Shown here piece by piece: positions 1-8,586 of a stretch of 64,000 nucleotides of DNA; position 1 is the first letter of the stretch, and the number at the start of each line of letters is the position of its first letter. Location: the NCBI RefSeq assembly GCF_015056685.1, contig NZ_SVFW01000003.1, forward strand, positions 50,523 through 114,522, in the 5' to 3' direction. A model generated the notes under the pieces. The model was not told where the DNA came from, searched no databases, and saw nothing but the letters and a program-made list of their open reading frames with translations. The position numbers and the translations under genes were made by a program. Origin of the DNA: Butyrivibrio sp. GTDB taxonomy: Bacteria; Bacillota; Clostridia; Lachnospirales; Lachnospiraceae.

Positions 1-1585
1 CAAAGAGGATATCAGCTACATCTTTTCCGCCTCTTGCTCCCGGATAAAATGCCTGGAGAACTGCATCTGCATCATCCTGAGCCTTTGAAAGATCTATTGC
101 ACTTCCGGCCATATCGATGACGATCGTAGGCTTTCCACACTCAAGCACTGAGTAAAGGAGCTGTCTTTGTGGAAGAGGAAGGCTAAGGTTGATCTTATCA
201 CCTGATGCAAACTGGTTTCCTGCATCACCTTCTTCACCCTCAAGGTTCTCATCAAGGCCCAGCACAACAACTACTACATCTGAGTAGTCTGCAACTGCCT
301 TAGCCTCTGAGAGTCTGTCAGGAAGGTTAGGATCAGAAAGGTTACTTATATTGTCTTTAAAAATATCGCAGCCCTCTGAGTAAAGAACGCGGACATCTCC
401 TCCAACCTTGTCCTGGATTCCCTCAAGAACAGTGATATATCTTGAAGCTGTTCCGTGATAGTTTCCAATAAGTGACAATCTTGAGTTGGCGTTTGGTCCA
501 ACTACGCCGATAGTCTTTATCTTGCTCTTATCAAGAGGAAGGATTCCGTTGTTTTTCAAAAGAACTACTGACTCTTTTGCCGCTCTGTGCGCAACTTCAA
601 GGTGTTCTTTGCACTCAACAACATCGAAAGGAATCTCATCGTACTCTGTCTTATCAAACATGCCCAAAAGGAACCTTGTTGTAAAGAGTCTTTCACAGGA
701 AGTAGTGATAGTCTCCTCACTTAAAATACCTGCTCTGTAGGCATTCATAATTTTCTGGTATGTACATCCGCAGTTAAGATCGCAGCCCATTTCAAGCGCA
801 AGCTTAGCAGACTCTTCAGGACTCTTTGTAACCTTGTGATTCTCATGGAAATCTTTTACTGCCCAACAATCAGATACGAAGTGGCCTTCAAATCCCCACT
901 TGCCTCTGAGTGTGTCAACCATAAGTGGCTTGTTAGCGCAGCAAGGCTCGTCGTTGGTTCTGTTGTAAGCACCCATGACTGCCTCTACACCGGCCTCCTT
1001 TACGCATGCTTCAAATGCTGGAAGATATGTTTCTTCAAGATCTTTCTTAGAAGCCTTGGCGTTAAAGAAATGTCTTTCGCCCTCAGGACCTGAGTGAACA
1101 GCGAAGTGCTTGGCACATGCGGCTGCCTTCATATACTCTCCATCGCCCTGAATTCCCTTAACAAAAGGAACTGCAAGGCTGCTTGTAAGGAATGGATCCT
1201 CACCATAGGTCTCATGACCTCTGCCCCATCTTGGATCTCTGAAAATATTAACGTTTGGTGCCCAGAAAGTAAGTCCCTTGTAGATATCTCTGTCTTCTCT
1301 CTTAGACTGCTCGTTATACTTGGCTCTTCCCTCTGTAGCGATAATCTCGCCGACTTCTTTCATCAGCTCCTCGTCGAAAGCTGCAGCAAGACCGATTGCC
1401 TGCGGAAACATGGTAGCTGTGCCGGCTCTTGCCACCCCATGCAGAGCCTCGTTCCACCAGTTGTAAGCAGGGATTCCAAGTCTGTCAATAGCAGGTGCGT
1501 CATAGCGAAGCTGAGATGCCTTCTCTTCAACTGTCATCTTAGCAACAAGCTCTTTTGCACGCTTTCTTGCTTCTTGTCTATTCAT
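1..1585 (-). CDS. GH3 beta-xylosidase/beta-glucosidase (3' end outside window)
   Basis: A glycoside hydrolase family 3 enzyme, read on the minus strand from ATG 1585 (AAGGGG ribosome binding site 7 bases upstream) and running off the left edge after about 528 codons. Seen: the HGVARAGTATMFPQ stretch (residues 49-62), GHETYGEDP (123-131), KHFAVHSGPE (159-168) and VSDCWAV with the expected nucleophile Asp239. A second domain begins near residue 300 (ESVVLLKNNGILPLD). There is no signal peptide, so it should be cytoplasmic. GH3 members with the SDC-type nucleophile motif are often xylan 1,4-beta-xylosidases; with an aldouronate transporter and alpha-glucuronidase upstream, trimming imported xylo-oligosaccharides is the likely role. 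Beta-glucosidase or mixed activity cannot be excluded. The terminator upstream at 1713-1746 suggests a separate promoter, but no convincing -35/-10 pair was found. Confidence 0.9.
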   Translation of the reverse strand, partial: MNRQEARKRAKELVAKMTVEEKASQLRYDAPAIDRLGIPAYNWWNEALHGVARAGTATMFPQAIGLAAAFDEELMKEVGEIIATEGRAKYNEQSKREDRDIYKGLTFWAPNVNIFRDPRWGRGHETYGEDPFLTSSLAVPFVKGIQGDGEYMKAAACAKHFAVHSGPEGERHFFNAKASKKDLEETYLPAFEACVKEAGVEAVMGAYNRTNDEPCCANKPLMVDTLRGKWGFEGHFVSDCWAVKDFHENHKVTKSPEESAKLALEMGCDLNCGCTYQKIMNAYRAGILSEETITTSCERLFTTRFLLGMFDKTEYDEIPFDVVECKEHLEVAHRAAKESVVLLKNNGILPLDKSKIKTIGVVGPNANSRLSLIGNYHGTASRYITVLEGIQDKVGGDVRVLYSEGCDIFKDNISNLSDPNLPDRLSEAKAVADYSDVVVVVLGLDENLEGEEGDAGNQFASGDKINLSLPLPQRQLLYSVLECGKPTIVIDMAGSAIDLSKAQDDADAVLQAFYPGARGGKDVADILF

Positions 1586-1712
1586 ATCTATACCCCTTAA
1601 GTTTCTTTTGTTTACCATATTTATTGTATAGGTGGAGCATATAATTTTCTTACCATATTTTGCCTTTATTAGCTTAATTATTGTTGTTAGTTCCATGCAG
1701 ATTTTTATATGC

Positions 1713-1746
1713 AAAAAACAGCTGCCACAATTAAGTGACAGCTGCT
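1713..1746 (-). terminator. Intrinsic terminator after the aldouronate binding-protein gene
   Basis: Minus-strand hairpin with a 12-bp stem (two G-T wobbles), 6-base loop TTAATT and a run of six T. It sits 25 bases after the stop of the binding-protein gene and separates it from the GH3 gene. Confidence 0.88.
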
Positions 1747-1770
1747 CAAAATTTCTTTTGCCAATACTAA

Positions 1771-3489
1771 TTATCTGATATTCTCAGCATCGCCGTATGT
1801 AGCTTCCCATTTCTGAGTTCTCTCATCAATGATAGCCTGTCCGCCTGAACCAAGGTAATCAGCAATACCCTCATCCCAAACAGAATCGAATGTATCTACG
1901 CTTGCGCTCATAGCCTGATCATAGATCTGATCTCTCTTAGCTGAAAGTGTATCGCCTACGCCACCTTCTGCTTCGATGTCACCAGTCTTAACATTGATAC
2001 CAATTCTTGTGTCAGTCTTTGCAATTTCGTTAGCTTTGATTACATCCTCAACGTCGATTCCTGCATATGAGTGAGCAAGAGTCTTCTCTGTGAGGTCATC
2101 AGATGTAAGGTGAAGACCATTACATGTGATTGTGTAGTCAATGTTCATACCAGAGTTCTGGATTGCATCGCCTGTTGCAGCAACGATCTCATATCCACCG
2201 TCATCAAGCTTGTTGCATGTAACACCTTCTTCACCAAGCTGTAAGAACTGGATTGTCTCAGGTTCTGAGATGAAATCAAGGTAAAGCATTGATGCAAGAG
2301 GCTCATCGTTTGTTGCAGGGAAGAAGATCTTACGATCAATAGGGCCTGCAAGGAACTTGTTGTGTGTTCCGTTCTTGTCTTCGAATGGATCGATTGCAAC
2401 GTACTTAGCGTCTTCGCCTACAAGTCTCTTAAGGTTAGCCTGGATTGAATCCTCACCGTTTCTGAAAGGATAATCCCAGTTGTGTGTGAATGCGCCAACA
2501 TAACCAGCCTTCATCATGTCATCTTCTGTTGTGTCGCCTGATCCGTAGATAGCAAAGTCATTCCACATAAGACCTTCGTTGTACCACTGGTTAAGAAGCT
2601 TAACTGCTTCCTTTGTTCCGTTCTGTGTAAGCTTTCTGTCATCGAAGCCGTTTACATAGAACTCTTTGTCAGAGATATCTGGATCAATGAAAGACTCGAT
2701 AAGAGTACCAGCTCTCCAACCTACATCGTAAGAAACTGAGTAAGGAACCATCTTGTCAGCGTCTGCTCCAAGAAGTTCGCTAGCATTGTCCTTGAATGCT
2801 ACGAGCATGTCATGGAACTCCTGCTTTGTTGTAGGTTCAGCAAGACCAAGCTTATCAAGCCAGTCCTTACGAACGAATGTAAGAATTCTGTTCATGTTAG
2901 CAAGCTTTGCTTCAACTGCCCATGTCTGGCCGTTCTCAGGATCAGCATCCCAGTAAAGGTTTGACTCACCAAGCCATGTCCAAAGGTTAGGAAGTTCATC
3001 CTTGTAATCATCAATGTAAGGTCTAAGATCAAGAACACCGCCCATGTCAGCATATGTCTTGATTGTTGGATAAGAATAAGTTACACATACATCAGGTGCT
3101 GTACCGCCTGCAAGAAGGTTGTTGATCTCATCAACCTCTGTCCAACGAGGAACTGCTACGAACTCAACTTCTACGTTATGCTTCTCGAGCATTCCCTTCT
3201 TGATGTAGTCTGTGTACACGTTGTTTGTTGGGTCTGATCCGCCGTCGTTACCACGGTCATAAACCTCAACTGTGATGTGTCTTGTGTCTGCGAACTTACC
3301 ATCTGTAAGTTCTGAAGCAACTGCTGGTTCTGTTGCTGTGTCAGCCTGAGTTGCCTCAGTCTGAGCTGCTGGTGCATCAGTGCTAGCTGGAGCACTTTCA
3401 GCGGCCTGTTCACCGCCCTGGCTACCGCATGCTGCAAGTGAAAGAGTCATTGCAGATGCAAGTAACATAGATAATACCTTTTTCCTCAT
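1771..3489 (-). CDS. ABC transporter solute-binding lipoprotein, aldouronate (LplA) type
   Basis: Extracellular solute-binding lipoprotein of 572 residues. The signal peptide ends in a lipobox (LSLAAC, Cys21), followed by an Ala/Thr/Glu/Gln-rich linker to about residue 60 and then a large binding domain of the LipO/LplA type (VEFVAVPRWTEVDEINNLLAGG, GTAPDV, WDADPENGQTWAVE). It is the last gene of a permease-permease-binding protein trio with no ATPase, which is usual for this class because a shared MsmX-type ATPase energises it. The gene order and the adjacent GH67 alpha-glucuronidase match the known aldouronate (methylglucuronoxylo-oligosaccharide) importer, so that substrate is a strong inference. 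ATG 3489 follows a good AGGAGG-like site. A UUCG hairpin just upstream may raise its message level relative to the permeases. Confidence 0.9.
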   Translation of the reverse strand: MRKKVLSMLLASAMTLSLAACGSQGGEQAAESAPASTDAPAAQTEATQADTATEPAVASELTDGKFADTRHITVEVYDRGNDGGSDPTNNVYTDYIKKGMLEKHNVEVEFVAVPRWTEVDEINNLLAGGTAPDVCVTYSYPTIKTYADMGGVLDLRPYIDDYKDELPNLWTWLGESNLYWDADPENGQTWAVEAKLANMNRILTFVRKDWLDKLGLAEPTTKQEFHDMLVAFKDNASELLGADADKMVPYSVSYDVGWRAGTLIESFIDPDISDKEFYVNGFDDRKLTQNGTKEAVKLLNQWYNEGLMWNDFAIYGSGDTTEDDMMKAGYVGAFTHNWDYPFRNGEDSIQANLKRLVGEDAKYVAIDPFEDKNGTHNKFLAGPIDRKIFFPATNDEPLASMLYLDFISEPETIQFLQLGEEGVTCNKLDDGGYEIVAATGDAIQNSGMNIDYTITCNGLHLTSDDLTEKTLAHSYAGIDVEDVIKANEIAKTDTRIGINVKTGDIEAEGGVGDTLSAKRDQIYDQAMSASVDTFDSVWDEGIADYLGSGGQAIIDERTQKWEATYGDAENIR

Positions 3490-3512
3490 AACATACCTCC
3501 ATTTATCTTTTA

Positions 3513-3525
3513 CCCCCGAAGGGGG
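3513..3525 (-). other. Intercistronic CUUCGG tetraloop hairpin
   Basis: On the transcript strand the sequence is CCCCCTTCGGGGG, a very stable C(UUCG)G tetraloop stem between the permease and binding-protein genes. There is no T run, so it is not a classic terminator. Such hairpins next to binding-protein genes are known to stabilise or partly separate the messages. Confidence 0.6.
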
Positions 3526-3539
3526 AGTTAACTAAGTGC

Positions 3540-4424
3540 TTATTCTTTTACCGCTCCAAGAGTAACTCCATGGATGAAGTACTTCTGAAGGAACGGATAA
3601 ATACACAAAATAGGAATAGTTGAAAACATAACTATTGCGGACTTAAGTGAATCCTTAAGACCAGGTGCTGAGAAACCTTCCTGTGTAGCAACTTCTACTG
3701 AATTGATATTGTTCAGAATATTGTAAAGAAGAAGCTGCAAAGGATAGAAATCCTTGTTTTTCATAAACATAAGAGCATCTGAATAACCATTCCAACGTCC
3801 TACTGCATAGAAAAGAGCAAGTGTTGCAAGAACAGGCTTGGACAATGGAATGTAAATTGACCAAAGAATCCTGAAGTATGATGCTCCGTCAATCTCGGCT
3901 GATTCTCTAAGTGACTCAGGTATTCCATAGAAGAAACTTCTCATGATGATCATGTTGTAAACGCTCATGCAATATGGAACGATAAGTACCAGCGGATTAT
4001 CCAAAAAGCCAATCTTCTGCATAAGCAGGTAGTTTGGAATAGTACCTGCAGAGAAGAACATTGTAATTGTGATAAAGATATTGATAATACCTCTGCCTTT
4101 TAAGTTTTCAAAGATCAAGGGGTATGCACATATTGTTGTCATAAAAAGTGAAAAGATTGTGCATACTACTGTCAAAAATACAGTCCATACAAATGCATGA
4201 ATATATTTCACATCGCCGAGAACTGTTTTGTAAGCATCGAAGTTAAGTCCCTTTGGTATAAGATAAACCTCATGCCTTACAAGATAGTCTGTACCTGAAA
4301 GTGATCTTGCCAAAAGATTTATCATAGGAATCACACAGATAAGACTTATAAGTACACATATAATAACGAAAACCCAATCCCCAATTTGTGTCTTGGTGGA
4401 TCTTATAGTTCTACTTTCATCCAT
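3540..4424 (-). CDS. ABC transporter permease, aldouronate (LplC/YtcP) type
   Basis: Integral membrane permease of 294 residues with about six hydrophobic segments. The cytoplasmic EAA loop that contacts the ATPase is visible as ESLRESAEIDGASYFRILW ... PLSKP (about residues 185-210). The Asn/Leu-rich C-terminus ending in FIHGVTLGAVKE matches the MalG-like half of LplABC systems. It lies between the MalF-like permease (4468-5415) and the binding protein (1771-3489), with 43- and 50-base gaps. With them it should import aldouronates released from glucuronoxylan. Substrate is inferred from the neighbouring GH67 gene. Confidence 0.9.
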   Translation of the reverse strand: MDESRTIRSTKTQIGDWVFVIICVLISLICVIPMINLLARSLSGTDYLVRHEVYLIPKGLNFDAYKTVLGDVKYIHAFVWTVFLTVVCTIFSLFMTTICAYPLIFENLKGRGIINIFITITMFFSAGTIPNYLLMQKIGFLDNPLVLIVPYCMSVYNMIIMRSFFYGIPESLRESAEIDGASYFRILWSIYIPLSKPVLATLALFYAVGRWNGYSDALMFMKNKDFYPLQLLLYNILNNINSVEVATQEGFSAPGLKDSLKSAIVMFSTIPILCIYPFLQKYFIHGVTLGAVKE

Positions 4425-4467
4425 TTTATATATTCTCCTTTAAAATTATGCGCTTGCCAGCAATATA

Positions 4468-5415
4468 TCACCAGATTCCTCTCTCACCCAGCTTACGTGA
4501 AAGCCAGTTAGCAGCAAGCAGGAAGAATACATTTATTACTGACTGGAAAAGACCTATTGCAGTTGTCAAACTGAACTGCAGTCCCTTAATACCAGCTTTA
4601 TATACATATGTAGAGATAACTTCTGCATACTTCATAACGAGGTTGTTCTGAAGTGCGAATGGTCTGTCAAAGTTTGATCCGATGATATTACCAAGAGCCA
4701 TGATCAAAAGAACTACGATAGTAGGCTTGATTCCCGGAAGTGTAATATGCCACATCTTCTGGAAACGTCCGGCACCATCTACACTGGCTGCCTCATAAAG
4801 CTCAGGTGAAATACCTGCAATAGCAGCAAGATATATGATTGAGTTCCATCCAAAACTCTGCCATACACCAAGGCCGATATATGTTCCAACCCAGTGAGCC
4901 GGATCATTAAGGAAAGGAACTGCTTCACCGCCCAAAGCCTTAATCGCCATATTTACAAGACCATCTGTCGGTGTAAAAAGCTGAAGTGCAAGACCATAAA
5001 TAATAACCCATGAAAGGAAATGAGGCATATATGCAATAGTCTGAACTGTCTTTTTGAACGTTTTAAATCTGAGCTCATTTAAAATAAGAGCAAATATGAT
5101 CGGTATTGGGAATCCGATAATCAGATCAAAAAGGTTAAGAACAATTGTGTTTCTCAAAGAATTGATAAAGTCTTTTGTACTAAATGCTTTGATGAAGTAT
5201 TCCATACCATGATTCTTGGCCCAGGGCATTTCCCAGATAGACTGGACAATGCTGTATTTCTTGAACGCGATCATGATATAAAGCATTGGAATGTACTTGA
5301 AAACAATCAGATAGATGATTGGCAGAGCAAGAAGAACGTATAACTGCCAGTAGCGCTTGATGTATACACCAAAGGACTGATTACTCCCCTTCCTCTGTGT
5401 TTTGGTTCTGCTCAT
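4468..5415 (-). CDS. ABC transporter permease, aldouronate (LplB) type
   Basis: MalF-like permease of 315 residues and first gene of the transporter trio. It has a basic N-terminus (SRTKTQRKGSNQSFGVYIKRYW), the LLALPIIYLIVFKYIPMLYIMIAFKKY first membrane segment typical of LplB, and an EAA loop ELYEAASVDGAGRFQKMWHI with TLPGIKP (about residues 210-235). An AGGAGG site precedes ATG 5415. The gene is separated from the upstream GH67 gene by a terminator and a GTGCAC palindrome, so the trio probably has its own promoter. Confidence 0.9.
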   Translation of the reverse strand: MSRTKTQRKGSNQSFGVYIKRYWQLYVLLALPIIYLIVFKYIPMLYIMIAFKKYSIVQSIWEMPWAKNHGMEYFIKAFSTKDFINSLRNTIVLNLFDLIIGFPIPIIFALILNELRFKTFKKTVQTIAYMPHFLSWVIIYGLALQLFTPTDGLVNMAIKALGGEAVPFLNDPAHWVGTYIGLGVWQSFGWNSIIYLAAIAGISPELYEAASVDGAGRFQKMWHITLPGIKPTIVVLLIMALGNIIGSNFDRPFALQNNLVMKYAEVISTYVYKAGIKGLQFSLTTAIGLFQSVINVFFLLAANWLSRKLGERGIW

Positions 5416-5541
5416 AAACTCCTCCTAAAACCCCTATATTCTTTTATAGAAATATTGCACAATTTCTACTCTCTTATTGTAAGTTATCGACGTCAGATAT
5501 TCCTATCAAATATTGACTATCACTTACTAATAAATGCGCGC

Positions 5542-5560
5542 TTTGTGCACAGTGCACAAA
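5542..5560. promoter_or_regulatory. Perfect 19-bp palindrome, candidate operator
   Basis: TTTGTGCAC-A-GTGCACAAA is a perfect inverted repeat about 127 bases upstream of the LplB-type permease gene. It lies just beyond the GH67 terminator. The half-site TTTGTGCAC recurs immediately next to the -10 box of the esterase gene at 10516-10524. It looks like a dimeric repressor or activator site; the protein that binds it is unknown. Confidence 0.5.
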
Positions 5561-5564
5561 ATCA

Positions 5565-5609
5565 AAAAGCTGATAACTGTAGGTTTTGTCCATGCAGTTA
5601 CCAGCTTTT
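5565..5609 (-). terminator. Intrinsic terminator after the GH67 gene
   Basis: A 15-bp stem (AAAAGCTGGTAACTG pairing, one G-T wobble) with a 15-base loop, followed on the minus strand by TTTTTGATTTTG. It begins 8 bases after the alpha-glucuronidase stop codon. Confidence 0.85.
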
Positions 5610-5616
5610 ATTATAT

Positions 5617-7602
5617 TTAATATATCTTTCTGCCTTTTTGGTCAGAAATACCACTCTTTCTATAGAAGTAAGAGTTCACCTGATCTCTCCACTCTTTTGC
5701 ATTGTAGATCTGAAGTTCGAATCTGTGAGAAACATTTTCAAAAACTTCTGAAGGAACCTTTCCTTCAAGACTCTTCCAGGTTTCAAAAAGCTCTTCAGCC
5801 TCAGCCTCTCCTTCAAAGTGGCTGTCGTAGATGTGCTGGATCAGTGTCTTTCCTGTTTTGAGCTTCCATGTATATGGAATGTGGTGGAAGAAAAGAAGCA
5901 GCTCTTCCGGACATTTTTCAGGATCATTGTACTTTTCAGCATTTTCTTTGTAATACTGCTGAGCGTATCCTGTTCCCTTATCTGATCTGTCAACACCAAT
6001 TCCAAGGTGGTCTGCCCTGTGATATGTGCCCCATCTTGAGTACTCATATCCATCAACGCTTGGGCCGTAGTGATCATGTGGTGTAACCATCCAGCCGATT
6101 CCAAGAGGACTTGTGTACTTTTCATATATCTCGCGAGATCTTAAGAGCATATCTGTAAGCTTATCTTCATCCACTTTTTCAAGGGCAAATGTAAGTCTTA
6201 TCCACTCTCTTGCTATTTCTTCAGAGGAAAGCTCCGTGTCAAAGCTAAGTCTTCCAAAACCATAAAGGTTAGCTGCTGCCAGGTAATTACCTGTCCAGTT
6301 CTTGTCATTACCGGTATTGATAACTGCTGCCATTCCTGCAAGCTTATTGCCAAATGCCCTTCCACTCACTACATCTGCAACAGTATCATTTTCTTTTTGA
6401 CAGTAGGTCTTAAATCCAAGAACCTCCTTGAACATTGGCATAAGATAGCAAAGATCTATCTGATGTCCTGTGTATTCCTGTGCAATCTGAACTTCCAGCA
6501 TCTGATTGGTCTTTGTAAGTCCACCAATAAGTGGAGAAATAGGCTCTCTGATCTGGAAATCCATAGGACCATTCTTTATCTGAAGGATTACGTTGTCATG
6601 ATATGCTCCGTCAAAATCCTTGAAGTAATCATATCCGGCTCTTGCTCTGTCTGTCTTGTAGTCTCTCCAGTCCTGAGTGCAGTTGTAAACAAAGCATCTC
6701 CAAATGATGATTCCGCCATAAGGAGCAACTACATCTCCCAGCATATTTGCGCCGTCTGCCTGTGTTCTTCCGTATGTAAATGGTCCGGGTCTTCCCTCTG
6801 AGTCAGCCTTTACAAGGAATCCACCGAGGTGTGGAAGCTTTCCGAATACTTCTTTTGCCTTCTCTTTCCACCAACCTATAACTTTTTCATCAAGAGGATC
6901 ACAGACTTCAAGTCCGCCAAGCTCTATTGGTGCAGCAAAGTTAAGGGACAGATATGTCTTTATGCCATAATCTGCAAATACTTCTGACAGCTCTTTTACC
7001 TTATCAAAATATCTGTCTGTAATAAGGTAAGTTGCTGCGTCTTTTACATTAACGTTGTTAATTACAATTCCGTTGATACCGATGCTTGCCATGAATCTTG
7101 CATAGTCACGGGTTCTCTCATCAACCACGATCTCTTTATTTTCGAAAAAGAAAGACTGTCCTGAGTAGCCTCTTTCAATGCTGCCATCCATATTGTCCCA
7201 GTGGTTCATCATACGAAGCGGGTTGGATGGAGTTTTTTCCACATTGATCTCAGAAAGCTTTTTTCCACAGGAAAGCTGTCTTAAAAGTTCAAAAGCTCCA
7301 TATAATGCGCCGTTATCATCTGAGGCCAAAATGCTTACAGATGAGGAATCGCTCTCAAGCCTGAAACCTTCCTTTGCGATGGCATCCACTTTTTTAATAG
7401 TAAGAGCAATGTCAAAAGAGCCTGCGTTATCCACAACCTCATCTGATACAATTCCCTTTAATCCACTTTTGAGCTCACAAAGTGCACTCTTTATCACCTG
7501 TGAATCCTTGTTAAACCCTACCACTTCACAGCTAACAGTCTTGTTATCACTGCTTACATTCTTATAACCAAGCCAAAGCTGTGTCCATTCTTTATTCCCC
7601 AT
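5617..7602 (-). CDS. aguA: GH67 alpha-glucuronidase
   Basis: Cytoplasmic enzyme of 661 residues that removes (4-O-methyl)glucuronic acid from the non-reducing end of imported aldouronates. The family signature residues are visible: general acid Glu269 in KADSEGRPGP, and the two carboxylates Asp348 (KNGPMDFQIREP) and Glu376 (QEYTGHQ) that correspond to the base pair of known GH67 enzymes. The N-terminal domain (1-130), the barrel and the all-helical C-terminal part are all present, and length is normal. I chose ATG 7602 (AGGAGAAAGGA upstream, family-like start MGNKEWTQLWLGY). A GTG at 7656 would add 18 unlikely residues. It is divergent from the AraC gene at 7695, its probable regulator. Confidence 0.95.
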   Translation of the reverse strand: MGNKEWTQLWLGYKNVSSDNKTVSCEVVGFNKDSQVIKSALCELKSGLKGIVSDEVVDNAGSFDIALTIKKVDAIAKEGFRLESDSSSVSILASDDNGALYGAFELLRQLSCGKKLSEINVEKTPSNPLRMMNHWDNMDGSIERGYSGQSFFFENKEIVVDERTRDYARFMASIGINGIVINNVNVKDAATYLITDRYFDKVKELSEVFADYGIKTYLSLNFAAPIELGGLEVCDPLDEKVIGWWKEKAKEVFGKLPHLGGFLVKADSEGRPGPFTYGRTQADGANMLGDVVAPYGGIIIWRCFVYNCTQDWRDYKTDRARAGYDYFKDFDGAYHDNVILQIKNGPMDFQIREPISPLIGGLTKTNQMLEVQIAQEYTGHQIDLCYLMPMFKEVLGFKTYCQKENDTVADVVSGRAFGNKLAGMAAVINTGNDKNWTGNYLAAANLYGFGRLSFDTELSSEEIAREWIRLTFALEKVDEDKLTDMLLRSREIYEKYTSPLGIGWMVTPHDHYGPSVDGYEYSRWGTYHRADHLGIGVDRSDKGTGYAQQYYKENAEKYNDPEKCPEELLLFFHHIPYTWKLKTGKTLIQHIYDSHFEGEAEAEELFETWKSLEGKVPSEVFENVSHRFELQIYNAKEWRDQVNSYFYRKSGISDQKGRKIY

Positions 7603-7694
7603 TTTAGTTATAATCCTTTCTCCTAAAAAATCTTCTTTTATGATAAAATATTCCACGTAATCTTGCAGTTTCCTAGATAAGGAGCGTAATTAAC

Positions 7695-8582
7695 ATGATA
7701 AGTGACATCAATGAACAGGCTCGTGAAGACATCTTTTATGACACACTAAAGGGTGTTCTTTTATATCACAACACGCTTTCGGAATATCCTCTGCACTGGC
7801 ACAATGAAGTGGAACTTATTCTCATAGTTTCCGGAACGCTAAATATCAAATTTCACAATGATACCCAGTCCATGATTTGCTGCAATCCCGGAGACATTGT
7901 GCTTATCGCACCCGGAACCCTGCATGAATATCTCTCAGATACTCCAGGCGGTGAAAAACTGATTCTTCTTTTTGATATTGGTGGATATTCTCAGGTTTCA
8001 TCACTTGTTCCTCTTCTTAAAACTCTTCCGCCTTATGTTCACATCAAGCAGAATGAGTATCCTCTTGAGAACGCCCGTCTTCAGAACTACTTTTGGGAAA
8101 TAGACAGGCTTTATGGTGAAAGTGATGAGTTCCTTCATATATCTGTTTATTCACTGGTGACTCTAATTCTTGCCCAGATAGGAAGCATGCATCCCAACGA
8201 TGTAACATCTGCTGTCGTAAATGATGACCCTCAGCGCAAGAACATCGACAAGCTTGTTTCCGTTACCAACTATATCGATTCCCACAGATCAGATGATCTT
8301 AGCGTTGAACAGCTTGCTGAGATTGCAGGCTTTTCCAAGTTCCACTTTGAAAGGCTCTTTAAGTCTTACATGGGAATCTCATGTTATCAGTACATTACCA
8401 AGCGCCGCGTGCTCATGGCCCAGGAACTTTTAGGTGACACGGATCTATCCGTTATGGACATTGCCATGCAGTCAGGATTCTTTAGTCTTTCAACCTTTAA
8501 CAGAGTGTTCAAAGACACCAACGGCTGCTCACCTACTGAGTACCGCAAGCTCTACAGAGCAGGCGCGGACTTAAAATCATAA
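7695..8582 (+). CDS. AraC-family transcriptional regulator
   Basis: Protein of 295 residues with an N-terminal cupin sensor domain (HWHNEVELILIVSG, residues about 35-48; PGDIVLIAPGTLHEY) and a C-terminal AraC DNA-binding domain with two helix-turn-helix motifs: LSVEQLAEIAGFSKFHFERLFK at about 200-221 and MDIAMQSGFFSLSTFNRVFKD near 252-272. The start has a clear AAGGAG site. It is divergently transcribed from GH67 with under 100 bases between, so it most likely senses a xylan-derived sugar and activates the aldouronate genes. Its 3' end converges with the SASA esterase gene with only 4 bases between the stop codons and no hairpin between them. Confidence 0.92.
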   Translation: MISDINEQAREDIFYDTLKGVLLYHNTLSEYPLHWHNEVELILIVSGTLNIKFHNDTQSMICCNPGDIVLIAPGTLHEYLSDTPGGEKLILLFDIGGYSQVSSLVPLLKTLPPYVHIKQNEYPLENARLQNYFWEIDRLYGESDEFLHISVYSLVTLILAQIGSMHPNDVTSAVVNDDPQRKNIDKLVSVTNYIDSHRSDDLSVEQLAEIAGFSKFHFERLFKSYMGISCYQYITKRRVLMAQELLGDTDLSVMDIAMQSGFFSLSTFNRVFKDTNGCSPTEYRKLYRAGADLKS

Positions 8583-8586
8583 ATAA

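Noticed and set aside
486..1600. Three plus-strand ORFs (84, 85 and 168 residues)
   Set aside because: They are antisense to the GH3 gene, lack ribosome sites, and their composition is that of a complementary strand.
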